NCBI GenBank assembly: GCA_009379925.1
Contig: WHSU01000023.1
Location: 1 to 47,356 of the forward strand
Reading direction: 5' to 3'
Length of the DNA stretch: 47,356 bases
DNA from: Dehalococcoidia bacterium
GTDB taxonomy: Bacteria; Chloroflexota; Dehalococcoidia; UBA2979
Both the position numbers and the translations under genes were made by a program. The notes beneath the pieces were generated by a model. That model was given only the letters and a program-made list of their open reading frames with translations. It ran no database searches and was not told the DNA's origin. Shown in pieces: positions 8,471 to 16,988 of this stretch (the stretch's first letter is position 1; each line of letters opens with the position of its first letter).

Positions 8471-8848
8471 ATGAGGATGTCGACGATCCCGGCGTTGCCC
8501 GTGCAGCACATCGGCACCGCCGTTGCGTTCTACCGCGACCGATTGGGCTTCGCCGACGGGTACCAGGACGACGGCTTCGCGATCCTCACACGCGACGATG
8601 TGGTGGTTCACCTCTGGGCGGCGTCGGACGACGGCTGGCAGCATCGCTCGACGGCAGGGCCCGTAGTGAGCGGCGCGGAGAGCTTCCTGGCCGGCACCGC
8701 GAGCTGCCGAATCGAGGTGGAAGGGATCGACGACCTGTTCGAGGAGTACCGGGCGAGCGGTGTCCTCTACGCCCGTGCGCCGCTCGTATCGTCGCGAGCC
8801 AGGCTCCCAGCGTGGTCCCCGTCGGGAGGTCGCCCGCGACGGAGGTGA
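8471..8848 (+). CDS. VOC (glyoxalase/bleomycin resistance)-family protein, C-terminus abnormal
   Basis: A 125-residue protein. Residues 4-105 match the small one-domain VOC proteins: ALPVQHIGTAVAFYRDRLGF, then a beta strand with VVVHLWAASDD, and CRIEVEGIDDLFEEYRASGVLY. Family members normally end with a strand of the type 'REF.L.DP.GN.L.F', which supplies a metal or substrate ligand. Here the last 20 residues are instead arginine-rich and unlike the family. The gene therefore looks truncated or joined to foreign DNA after about position 8785. Such proteins often bind bleomycin-like drugs or act as dioxygenases. It lies 67 bases after the exporter operon on the same strand and may have been part of the same resistance locus. 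Confidence 0.65.
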   Translation: MRMSTIPALPVQHIGTAVAFYRDRLGFADGYQDDGFAILTRDDVVVHLWAASDDGWQHRSTAGPVVSGAESFLAGTASCRIEVEGIDDLFEEYRASGVLYARAPLVSSRARLPAWSPSGGRPRRR

Positions 8849-8993
8849 TGCCAGCGGTGGCCAGGTCCAGGTAGACGATGCCTCGTCGCCGGCGCCGACG
8901 GGCACCGGCAGAGGTGACCTGGCGGCGCATCCTCCAGCAGGAGTGCCTCCTCCGAGGGCGAGTAACCGCGAAACGATGCCACCGCAGCGCCCC

Positions 8994-10232
8994 CTATACC
9001 ACGCCGCGCTCCTGGAGCCGCGCGAGCTCGTCCGAAGTCACGCCAAGCTCGTTGATGAAAACGGCTGCGTTGTGCTCTCCGAGTGCGGGGGCGGGCGTAC
9101 GGAACTCGATCGGCGTCTGGCCCATGCGGTAACCGGCCCGAGGGTATCGGACGAGCTCGGGGTGGCCGGCGACGGAGGCGGTAACCCAGAAGTCTCGGTC
9201 CGCCCAATGAGGGTCGTCCAGGTTCTCCTCAGGGAGGCGGACGGGGCCCCAAGGCATGCCAATTTCTTGGCCGCGTCGGTAGACCTCCTCCATCGGCCGG
9301 TTCCCGACGAAGCCGGCGACAGTGTCCGCGAAATGCTTGCGCAGCTCGCCGCCTTCGGCCGGGCGGATGTGCAGGAGTTGCTCATACTTGGGGTCGTGAA
9401 GGTCAGCGGCGGCGTCGTACTCGTCCATCCAGGCGAGCAAGCCCTGCAGCGCCTTCTTTGCGCGCGGCACACCCCCGCCGAAGAGCACGGCATACTTGCC
9501 GTCCGCGCATAGCAACTGCCACCGCTCGGCGGTGCCGGCGTGGCGGCCGGTCTGGCGTTCCGGGTTGCGTCCCAGGTACTCCCAGTTCATGTACGCGCCC
9601 TCGGTGGTGGAGCTGATCGCCTCGTGCATCGAGACGTCGACCAGCTGCCCCAGTCCCAGCTGGACGCGCTGCCAAAGCGCGGCGAGGATGCCTACCACCG
9701 CGTACTCACCAGCGATGTACCTCGAATGCTCGCCTTCTGGGCGCACTGGCGGTAGCGAGTGGTCGTCATAGCCGCACATCATGACGATACCGCCCAGCGC
9801 CATGCTTATGAGGTCGCTCGTCGGCCGGTGCCGCCAAGGGCCGGTACGACCGAACGGGGTGATCGAGCACCAGATGAGATGTTCCGCCTCGCTGAACGCA
9901 TCGTAGCCTAGGCCGAAGCCGTCGAGTACCTCGAGACCCGCGCCGTCGATCACAATGTCGGTTTGCGCGACCAACCTCCGCCAGAGGTCCTGCCCGTCCG
10001 GCTGGGAGAGGTCGAGCGTGACTCCGCGCTTGTTGGTGTTCAAGTAGGCGTAGTGCAGGCTACCTTCGCGTGTGGGGAGGTCTTCCACGAACGGGCCGGT
10101 GCGCCGGCTGCGGGCTCCGGCCGGCGGCTCGACGAGGATCAAATCCGCGCCGGCGTCGGCCAGCAGCTTGCCGGCGACCTCACCCAGGTCGCCCACTTCC
10201 AGGATGCGCAGCCCTTGCATTGGTCCCGTCAC
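8994..10232 (-). CDS. family III (CaiB/BaiF) CoA-transferase lacking the usual catalytic Asp
   Basis: A 412-residue CoA-transferase by fold and motifs: LRILEVGDLGEVAGKLLADAGADLILVEPP at the N-terminus, NTNKRGVTLDLSQPDGQDLW, and LGLGQLVDVSMHEAI. In active members an Asp precedes the helix 'aGxyaaxaxlaAL'. Here the aligned segment reads HSRYIAGEYAVVGILAAL, placing Arg171 at that site, whereas the neighbouring paralog has Asp170. The GTG start at 10232 shares a base with the upstream gene's stop (TAGTG), and GGAGG lies ten bases before it, so the two are translationally coupled. ATG 10220 is an alternative. A non-catalytic partner in a heteromeric transferase is the simplest explanation; an inactive or divergent enzyme is also possible. 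Confidence 0.88.
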   Translation of the reverse strand: MTGPMQGLRILEVGDLGEVAGKLLADAGADLILVEPPAGARSRRTGPFVEDLPTREGSLHYAYLNTNKRGVTLDLSQPDGQDLWRRLVAQTDIVIDGAGLEVLDGFGLGYDAFSEAEHLIWCSITPFGRTGPWRHRPTSDLISMALGGIVMMCGYDDHSLPPVRPEGEHSRYIAGEYAVVGILAALWQRVQLGLGQLVDVSMHEAISSTTEGAYMNWEYLGRNPERQTGRHAGTAERWQLLCADGKYAVLFGGGVPRAKKALQGLLAWMDEYDAAADLHDPKYEQLLHIRPAEGGELRKHFADTVAGFVGNRPMEEVYRRGQEIGMPWGPVRLPEENLDDPHWADRDFWVTASVAGHPELVRYPRAGYRMGQTPIEFRTPAPALGEHNAAVFINELGVTSDELARLQERGVV

Positions 10233-11440
10233 TAGATCGCCGCCTCCGCCGTCATCTCCGCTATCTCGCGCTCGTCGTAGCCGAGCAGGTCGCGCAGCAC
10301 CGTGCGCGTGTCCTCGCCGAGTACCGGCGCGCCGCGGTCTATGCGCCAGCGTGCGCGAGAGAAATGCATCGGCAGGCCCTCGAACCGGTGCATGCCCAGC
10401 TCCGGGTGCTCCGCGGTCGGATAGAAGCCGCGCGCCGCCAGTTGTGGATCGTGCTCCATGCGGTCCTCGATGGTCTGGCACGCCCCGGCGGGCACGCCGC
10501 GTTCGGACAGCGCCGCCGCGAGCGAGTCAGCGTCGAAGCGCGCCGTGAGGCGGCCGAGCGCCGCGTCGAGCGCCTCGCGTGCCTGGAAGCGCACCTCGTT
10601 CGAGGCGAACCGCGGTTCGGTGGCGAGCTCCGGGCGCTCCAGGACCTCGCAGAGCACGGCCCAGTGTTCGTCCGTCTCCGTGGCGATCGCGATCCAGCGA
10701 TCCTCGTCGGCTGTGGGGTAGATGCCGTGGGGGGCGACGGCCGGCCAGCGAGAGCCATTGCCGATGCGCTCGTAGTGACGGCCGTTCACCTGGAAGTCCA
10801 GCATCGGCACGCCAGCCAGCACCATACCGGTCTCTACCTGGGCCATGTCGAGGTGCTGGCCCTCGCCGGTCTGGCGGCGGTGCCATAGCGCCATCATCGC
10901 GCCGATCGCGGCGTAGAAACCCGCTGTGTGGTCTAGGTAGGAGTAGCCCCATCCGGCGGGCGGTTGGTCCTCTAGACCAGAGACTGCGGTCATCCCGGAA
11001 ACGCCCTGCGCCGTGGGGCCCCACGTGGCGTAGTCGGCGTCGCGACCCTCGTGGCCGAAGCCGGAGAGCGAGACGTAAATGATGTCCTCGCGCAGCTCCT
11101 TCAGTCGCTGGTACGGGAAGCCCATGCGGGCGAAGGCCCCAGAGCTGTAGTTCTCGATGACAATGTCGCTCTTCGCAATCAGGCGCTCCACCACTTCCCG
11201 CCCCTTCGGATGGTGGATGTTGGCGGTGATCCCCTGCTTGTTGCGGTGGAAATTGTTATGCAACCCCGCCGAGCCGCGCACGGCGTCCAGGTAGGACTCG
11301 TTCTCGACCTTGATCACCTCGGCGCCAAGGTCCGCGAAGATCCGTGTGGCCTGCGGTCCGGCGATGATCCACGTGAAGTCGCACACGCGGACACCCTCCA
11401 GGGGGAGCGGTGCAGCCGGCTTGTCACTCGTCATCCTCAC
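10232..11440 (-). CDS. family III (CaiB/BaiF) CoA-transferase, catalytic Asp present
   Basis: A 402-residue enzyme that would move CoA between carboxylic acids. N-terminal VRVCDFTWIIAGPQATRIFADLGAEVIKVE binds CoA in this family. NKQGITANIHHPKGREVV is the conserved 'N..K....LD...P.G' motif. Asp170 in SYLDHTAGFYAAIGAMMAL is the expected nucleophile that forms the mixed anhydride. It is the upstream member of a coupled pair with the gene ending at 8994. The start is GTG 11440 with GGAAG seven bases upstream; ATG 11434 is possible. The cluster (thiolase-like protein, DUF35, binding protein, permeases) suggests that it activates an imported acid. The substrate is unknown. Confidence 0.92.
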   Translation of the reverse strand: MRMTSDKPAAPLPLEGVRVCDFTWIIAGPQATRIFADLGAEVIKVENESYLDAVRGSAGLHNNFHRNKQGITANIHHPKGREVVERLIAKSDIVIENYSSGAFARMGFPYQRLKELREDIIYVSLSGFGHEGRDADYATWGPTAQGVSGMTAVSGLEDQPPAGWGYSYLDHTAGFYAAIGAMMALWHRRQTGEGQHLDMAQVETGMVLAGVPMLDFQVNGRHYERIGNGSRWPAVAPHGIYPTADEDRWIAIATETDEHWAVLCEVLERPELATEPRFASNEVRFQAREALDAALGRLTARFDADSLAAALSERGVPAGACQTIEDRMEHDPQLAARGFYPTAEHPELGMHRFEGLPMHFSRARWRIDRGAPVLGEDTRTVLRDLLGYDEREIAEMTAEAAI

Positions 11441-11532
11441 TTGCCCACTTCCGTGCAGAATCAGCGTCCGTGCAGTTCAACGTGTCCGCCCTACGTCAGT
11501 CGGTACGACAGCCGATCTGTCCGTCAGCCGTC

Positions 11533-12447
11533 CTAGTTGCCGCTGGCACCCCGCAGGCGCGGGTCGAGTACGTCACGCATCGCATCGCCGAACATGTTCA
11601 CGCCGAAGACCACCAGGCTAAGCACCAGGGCCGGTCCGACGAACATATGGGGCGCTGCGTACATGTAGTTGCGGCCGTCGCTGGCCAGCATGCCGCCCCA
11701 CGACGGCTCCGGCGGAGGCACGCCGTACCCGAGAAAGCTCAGGGATGCCTCCGCCAGGATGAACTGCCCGAAGCCGAGCGACGCCACGATGATGATCGGC
11801 GCGGCGATGTTCGGCAGCACGTGGCGCAGCATCAGCCGCAAGTCGCGAGCACCCAACGAGCGGGCGGCTTGGATGAAGTCCCGGCCCATGATCTGGATCG
11901 TCGCGCCCCTCATCACGCGTGAGTTGACCACTGCGGAGCGGACCGACAGCGAAGCGACCACCATCACGACACTGGGGCCCAGCACGACGACGATCGCGAT
12001 GAGCAGGATGAGCCCCGGGACAGCTTGCACCGCATCCACGACGCGCTGCACGATGTAGTCGAACCTGCCTTGGAAGTAGGCGCTCGCGACCCCGATGACT
12101 GTCGCCGGCACTATCGACAGCACGGTCGCACCGATACCCACGTACAGCGAGATACGGGCGCCGTAGAGCAGCCGGCTGAAGATATCTCGCCCGTACTGGT
12201 CGGTCCCCGCCAGGTGGCTCGCGCTGGGCGCGCTGAGCGGAGCGCCCGTATCCTGCTGCGCCGCACCGTACGGTGCCAGCACGTCAGCGAGCAGCGCCGC
12301 GCTGACGAGCAGCAGCAGGATAAGGCCGCCGAACGCGCCCAGCGGCTTGCGGCGAACGAAGCGCCGCGTTCCGTGCAGAGAGCGCCAGCCGAGCGAGCGC
12401 GTCTCGGCCGGTCCTTGCAGGACTTCCGCCGTCGATTGGGTTGTCAT
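11533..12447 (-). CDS. ABC transporter permease, DppC/OppC type
   Basis: A 304-residue inner-membrane permease of the dipeptide/oligopeptide/nickel family. The N-terminus carries the typical short cytoplasmic segment and a first helix (GGLILLLLVSAALLADVLAPY), then the conserved HLAGTDQYGRDIFSRLLYGARISL. The EAA loop lies in DFIQAARSLGARDLRLMLRHVLPN, and the family ending EASLSFLGYGVPPPEPSWGGML is intact. ATG 12447 has GGGAGG eight bases upstream; the 20 extra upstream codons are not needed. It lies 25 bases after the DppB gene. No cognate ATPase genes are in the cluster. Confidence 0.95.
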   Translation of the reverse strand: MTTQSTAEVLQGPAETRSLGWRSLHGTRRFVRRKPLGAFGGLILLLLVSAALLADVLAPYGAAQQDTGAPLSAPSASHLAGTDQYGRDIFSRLLYGARISLYVGIGATVLSIVPATVIGVASAYFQGRFDYIVQRVVDAVQAVPGLILLIAIVVVLGPSVVMVVASLSVRSAVVNSRVMRGATIQIMGRDFIQAARSLGARDLRLMLRHVLPNIAAPIIIVASLGFGQFILAEASLSFLGYGVPPPEPSWGGMLASDGRNYMYAAPHMFVGPALVLSLVVFGVNMFGDAMRDVLDPRLRGASGN

Positions 12448-12472
12448 CTGTAACGCCTCCCGAAGGTGCGGG

Positions 12473-13444
12473 CTAGGAGTAGCGGATCCGCGGATCCAAG
12501 TACCCATAAGAGATGTCGATCAGCAGGTTCGTGATCATGACCAGCAGACCCACCGAAACGACGATGCCCTGGATCACCGGGTAGTCGCGGTTCGCGATCG
12601 CCTCCAGCAACAAACGCCCCAGTCCGGGTAGCGCGAACACAGTCTCCGTGATGACGGACCCGCCGATGAGGAACGTTACCTGCAAGCCGAGCAGCGTAAC
12701 CACCGGGATCAGCGCGTTCTTGAGCGCGTGGCCCAGCACTACCTGTGAGCCCGTGAGGCCTTTGGAACGCGCCGTCCGCACGTAGTCCTCCTGCATCACC
12801 TCTAGCATCATCGTGCGCGTCATGCGCGCGACGGACGCCGATAGCTGGACGCCCAATACAGCCGCTGGCGGTATGATCAGCGTTAGATGTTTGATCGGGT
12901 CTTCCGTCAGCGAGACATATGTGAACGAGACTGACCACCCCCACCAGATCGCCGGGAAGATCACGATCGCGGTGGCGATGGCGAAGTTGGGCAGGCTGAT
13001 CCCCAAGATCAGAGCGCTCCGTAGGAAGTAGTCGATCGGCGTGTCCTGACGTACCGCCGAGATCAGTCCCACTGGGATCGCCGTCAGGAGTGACACGACG
13101 ATGGCGACCAGCGCCACCTCCGCGGTCACCGGCACGCGATTGAGGATCATCTCCCGCACAGGTCGGTCGTCCCAGAGCGAGCGGCCCAGATCGCCCTGCA
13201 GCAGCCCTGCGGCGTACTCCACGTACTGGACGAACACTGGCCGGTCCAGCCCGAGCCGCGCCTCGATCTGCTCGCGCCCCAGCGCCAGCTCAGCGCTGCG
13301 ACCGCTGCCGCCGCCGCCCTGCTCTTGGAGCAGGATGTCGACGATGTCGCCCGGGATCAGGCGTACCAGGACGACGACCAGCAGCAGCAGGATCAGGAAC
13401 GTCGGGACGAGCCCGAGCGCCCGCCGCACGATGTAGTGGGTCAT
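12473..13444 (-). CDS. ABC transporter permease, DppB/OppB type
   Basis: A 323-residue permease. The start MTHYIVRRALGLVPTFLILL and the later AVRQDTPIDYFLRSALILG..LPNFAIA are typical of the DppB family. The EAA loop is in MLEVMQEDYVRTARSKGLTG, followed by HALKNALIPVVTLLGLQ and the ending RDYPVIQGIVV. About six helices are predicted. It forms the membrane channel with the DppC-type protein, and the binding lipoprotein gene lies just upstream (37-base gap). The substrate class cannot be set from the permease; the context suggests an organic acid or a peptide-like compound. Confidence 0.95.
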   Translation of the reverse strand: MTHYIVRRALGLVPTFLILLLLVVVLVRLIPGDIVDILLQEQGGGGSGRSAELALGREQIEARLGLDRPVFVQYVEYAAGLLQGDLGRSLWDDRPVREMILNRVPVTAEVALVAIVVSLLTAIPVGLISAVRQDTPIDYFLRSALILGISLPNFAIATAIVIFPAIWWGWSVSFTYVSLTEDPIKHLTLIIPPAAVLGVQLSASVARMTRTMMLEVMQEDYVRTARSKGLTGSQVVLGHALKNALIPVVTLLGLQVTFLIGGSVITETVFALPGLGRLLLEAIANRDYPVIQGIVVSVGLLVMITNLLIDISYGYLDPRIRYS

Positions 13445-13480
13445 ACCAGCCTCTCGATTAGGTGGCAGCGGCCCCGCGAC

Positions 13481-15262
13481 TTATTCCACAACCTGATACC
13501 ACTGGCCGATCTCGTTGCCAGTGCTGTAGCCGAGCCACGTCCCCGCAGTCTGGTCGAACCCGCCGATGCGGCCCTGCAGCATGGAGCGGTACGGGCGTGC
13601 GTAGAAGACGATCAGCGGCAGCCATTCGTCCATGAAGCGCTGCTGGAACTCGTCCAGCAGCTCCGTGCGCGCGTCGATGTCCAACTCCGCCTGCGCGCGG
13701 TCCAGGATGTCGTCCAGTCCCGGCTCGTTGAACGAGCCGTAGTTGCGACTGCCCTGAGAGTGGAACTGGGAAATTGCCTCCAGTACCGCGTCCGGGGTGG
13801 CGGTGATGATGTACGAAACGCCCCGGAAGTTGCCCTCCGATTGCGGTTTCGAGTAGCTGGCTAGGTCCGGGTAGCCACGGACGTTGACCACCATGCCGGA
13901 GAAGACCTCTCCCATCTGAGACTGCAGGCGGATGGCGTTCTCCTCCGTGTCAGCGATCGCCTCCACGAATAGCGTCTCGAAGTCGATCCCGCTCCCATTG
14001 GCGAAGCCGGCCGCATCCATCATCTTCACAGCTTCGGCGCGGTCCTGCTCCTTCGTGTCCGGGTTATATCCGGGCAGAGCACGGACGCGATCCGACTGCC
14101 AACCCTCCGGGTAGTTCGGGTGCAGCGCGGCGTGGTACGCCCAACCCTCACCCCAGTAGCCGTTCGCCATCCCGGCATAGTCGATGGCGAGTTGCATCGC
14201 CTTGCGCACACGGAAGTCCGCAAATGGCTCGTAGGTCATATTCGGCCGGAAATGCATCCAGTTGGCGTCGACCCACGTGAAGTAATTTGCGTCGGGGCGC
14301 GCCGCTTGTAGTGTGGTGAGCTCGTGCGCCTGAAGGGCGCCAATCGAATCGATCTCGCCGGCGATGAAGGCGGACACCTGTGCCGCGCGGTCCGGCAGCA
14401 CCTGCTGGACGTAGCGGTCGAACTGCGGGTTGCCCTCCTGGTGGTAGTTCTCGAACCGCCCGTACGCCATGCGCACACCCGGCTCGAACTCCACCATCTT
14501 GAAGGGCCCCGTGCCGCCCATCGCCATCGGGTCGTCAAAGCCGACCTCCACCATCTCGCGCGGCATCATCGGGACGCGGTTCTCGGTGAGTCCAGCGAAG
14601 ATCGAGCTGTTTGGACGGGACATGGTCATCCGCACCGTCGTCTCGTCCACGGCCTCCGCGTCCTCCATGCCTTCTAGCATGGAGGCGCGCTGGAAGGAGG
14701 CCACGGGGATGCCCTCTTCCTCCGCCGTGGCGCCGATGATCCGCATCATGTTGAAGGCCACGTCTTCCGCGTCAAATACCCGGCCGCTGAACGGCGGAAT
14801 GTCGTGCGTCTCGATGCCTGGGCGGACTTTGAAGATCAACTCGAGTCCTTGGTCGTCCGCCACCTCGAAGCTCTCGATGAGCAGGCTGGGAACAACCTCG
14901 CCGGTCCGCTGATCCTGCTCCAGCGCCTTCTCGCCGATCAGGTGCCAGATGTTGGGACCGAGTGCCGTGTGTGGGTCATGCTGGAGATACGTCGAGGTCG
15001 CCGGCGATGTGAAGCTGCCGCCGGGGATCGGGTCGCCCTCGACGACCGGGATGCCCTCGCCCGCCGGTCCGGCGCCATCAGGGCCGCCCTTGCCTCCACC
15101 GCCCGGCGCAGTAGTCGCGCCGGCGCCGTTCGTGGCCGGAGCGTCCTCGTCTTCGCCGCAACCGATTAGCGCCGCGCCCGTGAGCCCGGCAGTGCCGATG
15201 CCGGCCAGCCGCAGCGTGTCGCGGCGGCTGAGCCGTCGCCTGGTCCAATAGTTCTCGTGCAT
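13481..15262 (-). CDS. Tat-exported solute-binding lipoprotein, SBP_bac_5 family
   Basis: A 593-residue binding protein for a peptide-family ABC importer. The N-terminus has a twin-arginine motif (RRLSRRDTLRLAG) and a lipobox ALIGC with C35 as the lipidated cysteine, followed by a Gly/Ala/Pro linker. The body matches SBP_bac_5: VVEGDPIPGGSFTSPATS.., FKVRPGIETHDIPPFSGRVFDAEDVAFNMMRI and AMQLAIDY. Folding before export by Tat is common for such proteins in Chloroflexota. ATG 15262 has GGAGGG directly upstream; the reading frame is open for 39 more codons, but these are not family-like. It probably delivers the substrate to the DppBC channel. The ligand is unknown. Confidence 0.93.
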   Translation of the reverse strand: MHENYWTRRRLSRRDTLRLAGIGTAGLTGAALIGCGEDEDAPATNGAGATTAPGGGGKGGPDGAGPAGEGIPVVEGDPIPGGSFTSPATSTYLQHDPHTALGPNIWHLIGEKALEQDQRTGEVVPSLLIESFEVADDQGLELIFKVRPGIETHDIPPFSGRVFDAEDVAFNMMRIIGATAEEEGIPVASFQRASMLEGMEDAEAVDETTVRMTMSRPNSSIFAGLTENRVPMMPREMVEVGFDDPMAMGGTGPFKMVEFEPGVRMAYGRFENYHQEGNPQFDRYVQQVLPDRAAQVSAFIAGEIDSIGALQAHELTTLQAARPDANYFTWVDANWMHFRPNMTYEPFADFRVRKAMQLAIDYAGMANGYWGEGWAYHAALHPNYPEGWQSDRVRALPGYNPDTKEQDRAEAVKMMDAAGFANGSGIDFETLFVEAIADTEENAIRLQSQMGEVFSGMVVNVRGYPDLASYSKPQSEGNFRGVSYIITATPDAVLEAISQFHSQGSRNYGSFNEPGLDDILDRAQAELDIDARTELLDEFQQRFMDEWLPLIVFYARPYRSMLQGRIGGFDQTAGTWLGYSTGNEIGQWYQVVE

Positions 15263-15359
15263 CGTTCCCTCCGTACCTCTCGGCGATACTGAACGCGCGC
15301 GCCACACAGCCCGGTGGAGCTCGTGGGGCCACGGCGCGCCGGGCGCCATTGCGCGGGCG

Positions 15360-15788
15360 CTAATCCCCCGCCGGTTCAAACCGGGGGAGATAGATTCCGT
15401 CTCCCTGCTCGCTGAAGGTCACCGCGACGGGCATGCCGACGCGGATCGCCTCGTTCGGCACATTCACGATGTTGCTGTTCAGGCGGAGGCCTTCTTCCAG
15501 CTCCACGACGGCCACGTTGTACGGCAACTCGTCGATGAAACCGTCGTGGTAGAACTGGTGCATCACGCCGAACGTAAACACCACGCCACGGCCCGAGGCA
15601 CGCTCCCAGCGGAGGTCCTCGCTCAGGCACTCAGTGCAGATTCGGGCGGCGGGGGCGAGCCAGGCACCGCACGCAATGCAACGCGAGAGCATCAGCTCGC
15701 CGCGTCGCGCGCCCTCGAAGAACTCGAGCGAGGCCTCGTCTGGCCGTGGGATGGGCTTGGACTGGGCCTGGGGCTCGGCAGTCGTCAT
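15360..15788 (-). CDS. DUF35 protein (zinc ribbon plus OB fold), thiolase partner
   Basis: A 142-residue protein. A rubredoxin-like zinc ribbon uses C37, C40, C51 and C54 (SRCIACG ... RICTECLS), and an OB fold follows (GVVFTFGVMHQFYHDGF ... PYNVAVVELEEG ... GMPVAVTFSE). DUF35 proteins form tight complexes with thiolase-like enzymes. In the bacterial steroid side-chain aldolase Ltp2-ChsH2 the DUF35 domain is essential for activity. Here the gene lies 30 bases downstream of the thiolase-like gene, so the pair probably forms one complex. ATG 15788 opens directly into the conserved N-terminal helix (DEASLEFFEGARRGEL). Confidence 0.92.
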   Translation of the reverse strand: MTTAEPQAQSKPIPRPDEASLEFFEGARRGELMLSRCIACGAWLAPAARICTECLSEDLRWERASGRGVVFTFGVMHQFYHDGFIDELPYNVAVVELEEGLRLNSNIVNVPNEAIRVGMPVAVTFSEQGDGIYLPRFEPAGD

Positions 15789-15818
15789 GGATCGCTCCTT
15801 GTCCTCAGCCCCTTCGGG

Positions 15819-16988
15819 CTAGGCATTCGAGGGGTGTGGGCTTAGGATGAGCGTGGCGTGGTAATCGAGGACGCCACCCTGCGTGCTGACCAGTACGCAG
15901 TCGTGCTTCTCGACCTGGCGCTCGCCGCCCTGCCCGCGCGCCTGGATCACCCCCTCGGACACCGGGGTCATCCCCCACATGTAGTAGCCGGAGAGCTGCC
16001 CGCCGCCAGTGTTCGTGGGTAGGCTCCCGCCGGGCTCCAGCTTGCCGTCCTCGATGAATGCACCGCCCTCACCCTTCGCACAGAAGCCATAGTCTTCGAG
16101 CGTGACGAGCGTCGTGTAGGTGTAGCAGTCGTACAGCTCGCAGAGGTCGACGTCGTCGTTGTCGATGCCCGCCATCCCGAAGGCGGTTTCGCGCGCGATC
16201 TGCGCCCCGGTGTTCATCTCGTTCTCGAAGCCTGCACGGTTGGGATTGCCGGGGTGGCCTTGCCCCATGCCGAGGATGTAGACCGGCGGCTGCCTGAGCT
16301 CTCGCGCGCGCCCCGCCGAGGTGACGACCACGGCCACGCTGCCATTCGACACGAGGGTGCAGTCGAACAGGTGGAAAGGCTCGATGATCCAGCGCGAGTT
16401 GTGGTAATCCTCGAGCGTCATCGGCCTGCGTTGCATGGCGCGGGGATTCATTCCCGCCCACTTGCGGTTGGAGACGGCGATCGCGCCGAAATGGTCGTGC
16501 GTGGTGCCGTAGGTGGCCATGTGACGACGTGCTGCGAGCGCGTACCCAGTATTGGCACCGAAGAAGCCGTAGGCGGGGCCGAGAGCCTGGACACCCGTCG
16601 ACGCGCGCACCTGCCCGTAGGCGGCGCCCGCACTCCCGCCGCGCAGCGGCGTGTCCGCGAAGACGCAGACGACCGCATTCGCCATACCCGCGTCGATGGC
16701 GAGCGCTGCGTAGTGCACCATCTGCCCGGCCGTCGACCCGGCGGCGTTCATGTGATTCATGAGCCGCAGGTTGCGGAAACCCAACGTGCGCTGGAGCCCG
16801 ATGGAGATGTCGTTGGTGACACCGGCGTTAATGAGCAAGCCGTCGACGTCGTCCTTCGTCAGCCCGGCGTCCTCGAGGGCGAGCCGGATCGCCCGTCCCG
16901 CGACCTGGTCGGTCGTGCCAATGGGTTCACGCGTCATCTCGGTGATGCCGACGCCGGCAATCGCGGCCCTGCCACTCAGCAAGCCCAT
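15819..16988 (-). CDS. thiolase-superfamily protein with altered active site, probable aldolase-type partner of DUF35
   Basis: A 389-residue SCP2-thiolase-like protein. The thiolase fold is clear (AIAGVGITEMTREPIG, ALAIDAGMANAVVCVFAD, DVDLCELYDCYTYTTLVTLE, VLVSTQGGVLDYHATLIL). The nucleophilic cysteine of true thiolases is missing: 'NNNCATGSTA' of SCP-x aligns with HMNAAGSTA, putting Asn81 there. The later catalytic 'GHP' is replaced by SGYYMWG (Tyr335/336), and Tyr286/289/291 line the ELYDCYTY motif. Loss of Cys/His and gain of tyrosines is the pattern of Ltp2-like retro-aldolases, which cleave a beta-hydroxyacyl-CoA side chain. Claisen thiolysis is therefore unlikely. A strong GGGAGGAGGG site precedes ATG 16988. 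Confidence 0.9.
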   Translation of the reverse strand: MGLLSGRAAIAGVGITEMTREPIGTTDQVAGRAIRLALEDAGLTKDDVDGLLINAGVTNDISIGLQRTLGFRNLRLMNHMNAAGSTAGQMVHYAALAIDAGMANAVVCVFADTPLRGGSAGAAYGQVRASTGVQALGPAYGFFGANTGYALAARRHMATYGTTHDHFGAIAVSNRKWAGMNPRAMQRRPMTLEDYHNSRWIIEPFHLFDCTLVSNGSVAVVVTSAGRARELRQPPVYILGMGQGHPGNPNRAGFENEMNTGAQIARETAFGMAGIDNDDVDLCELYDCYTYTTLVTLEDYGFCAKGEGGAFIEDGKLEPGGSLPTNTGGGQLSGYYMWGMTPVSEGVIQARGQGGERQVEKHDCVLVSTQGGVLDYHATLILSPHPSNA

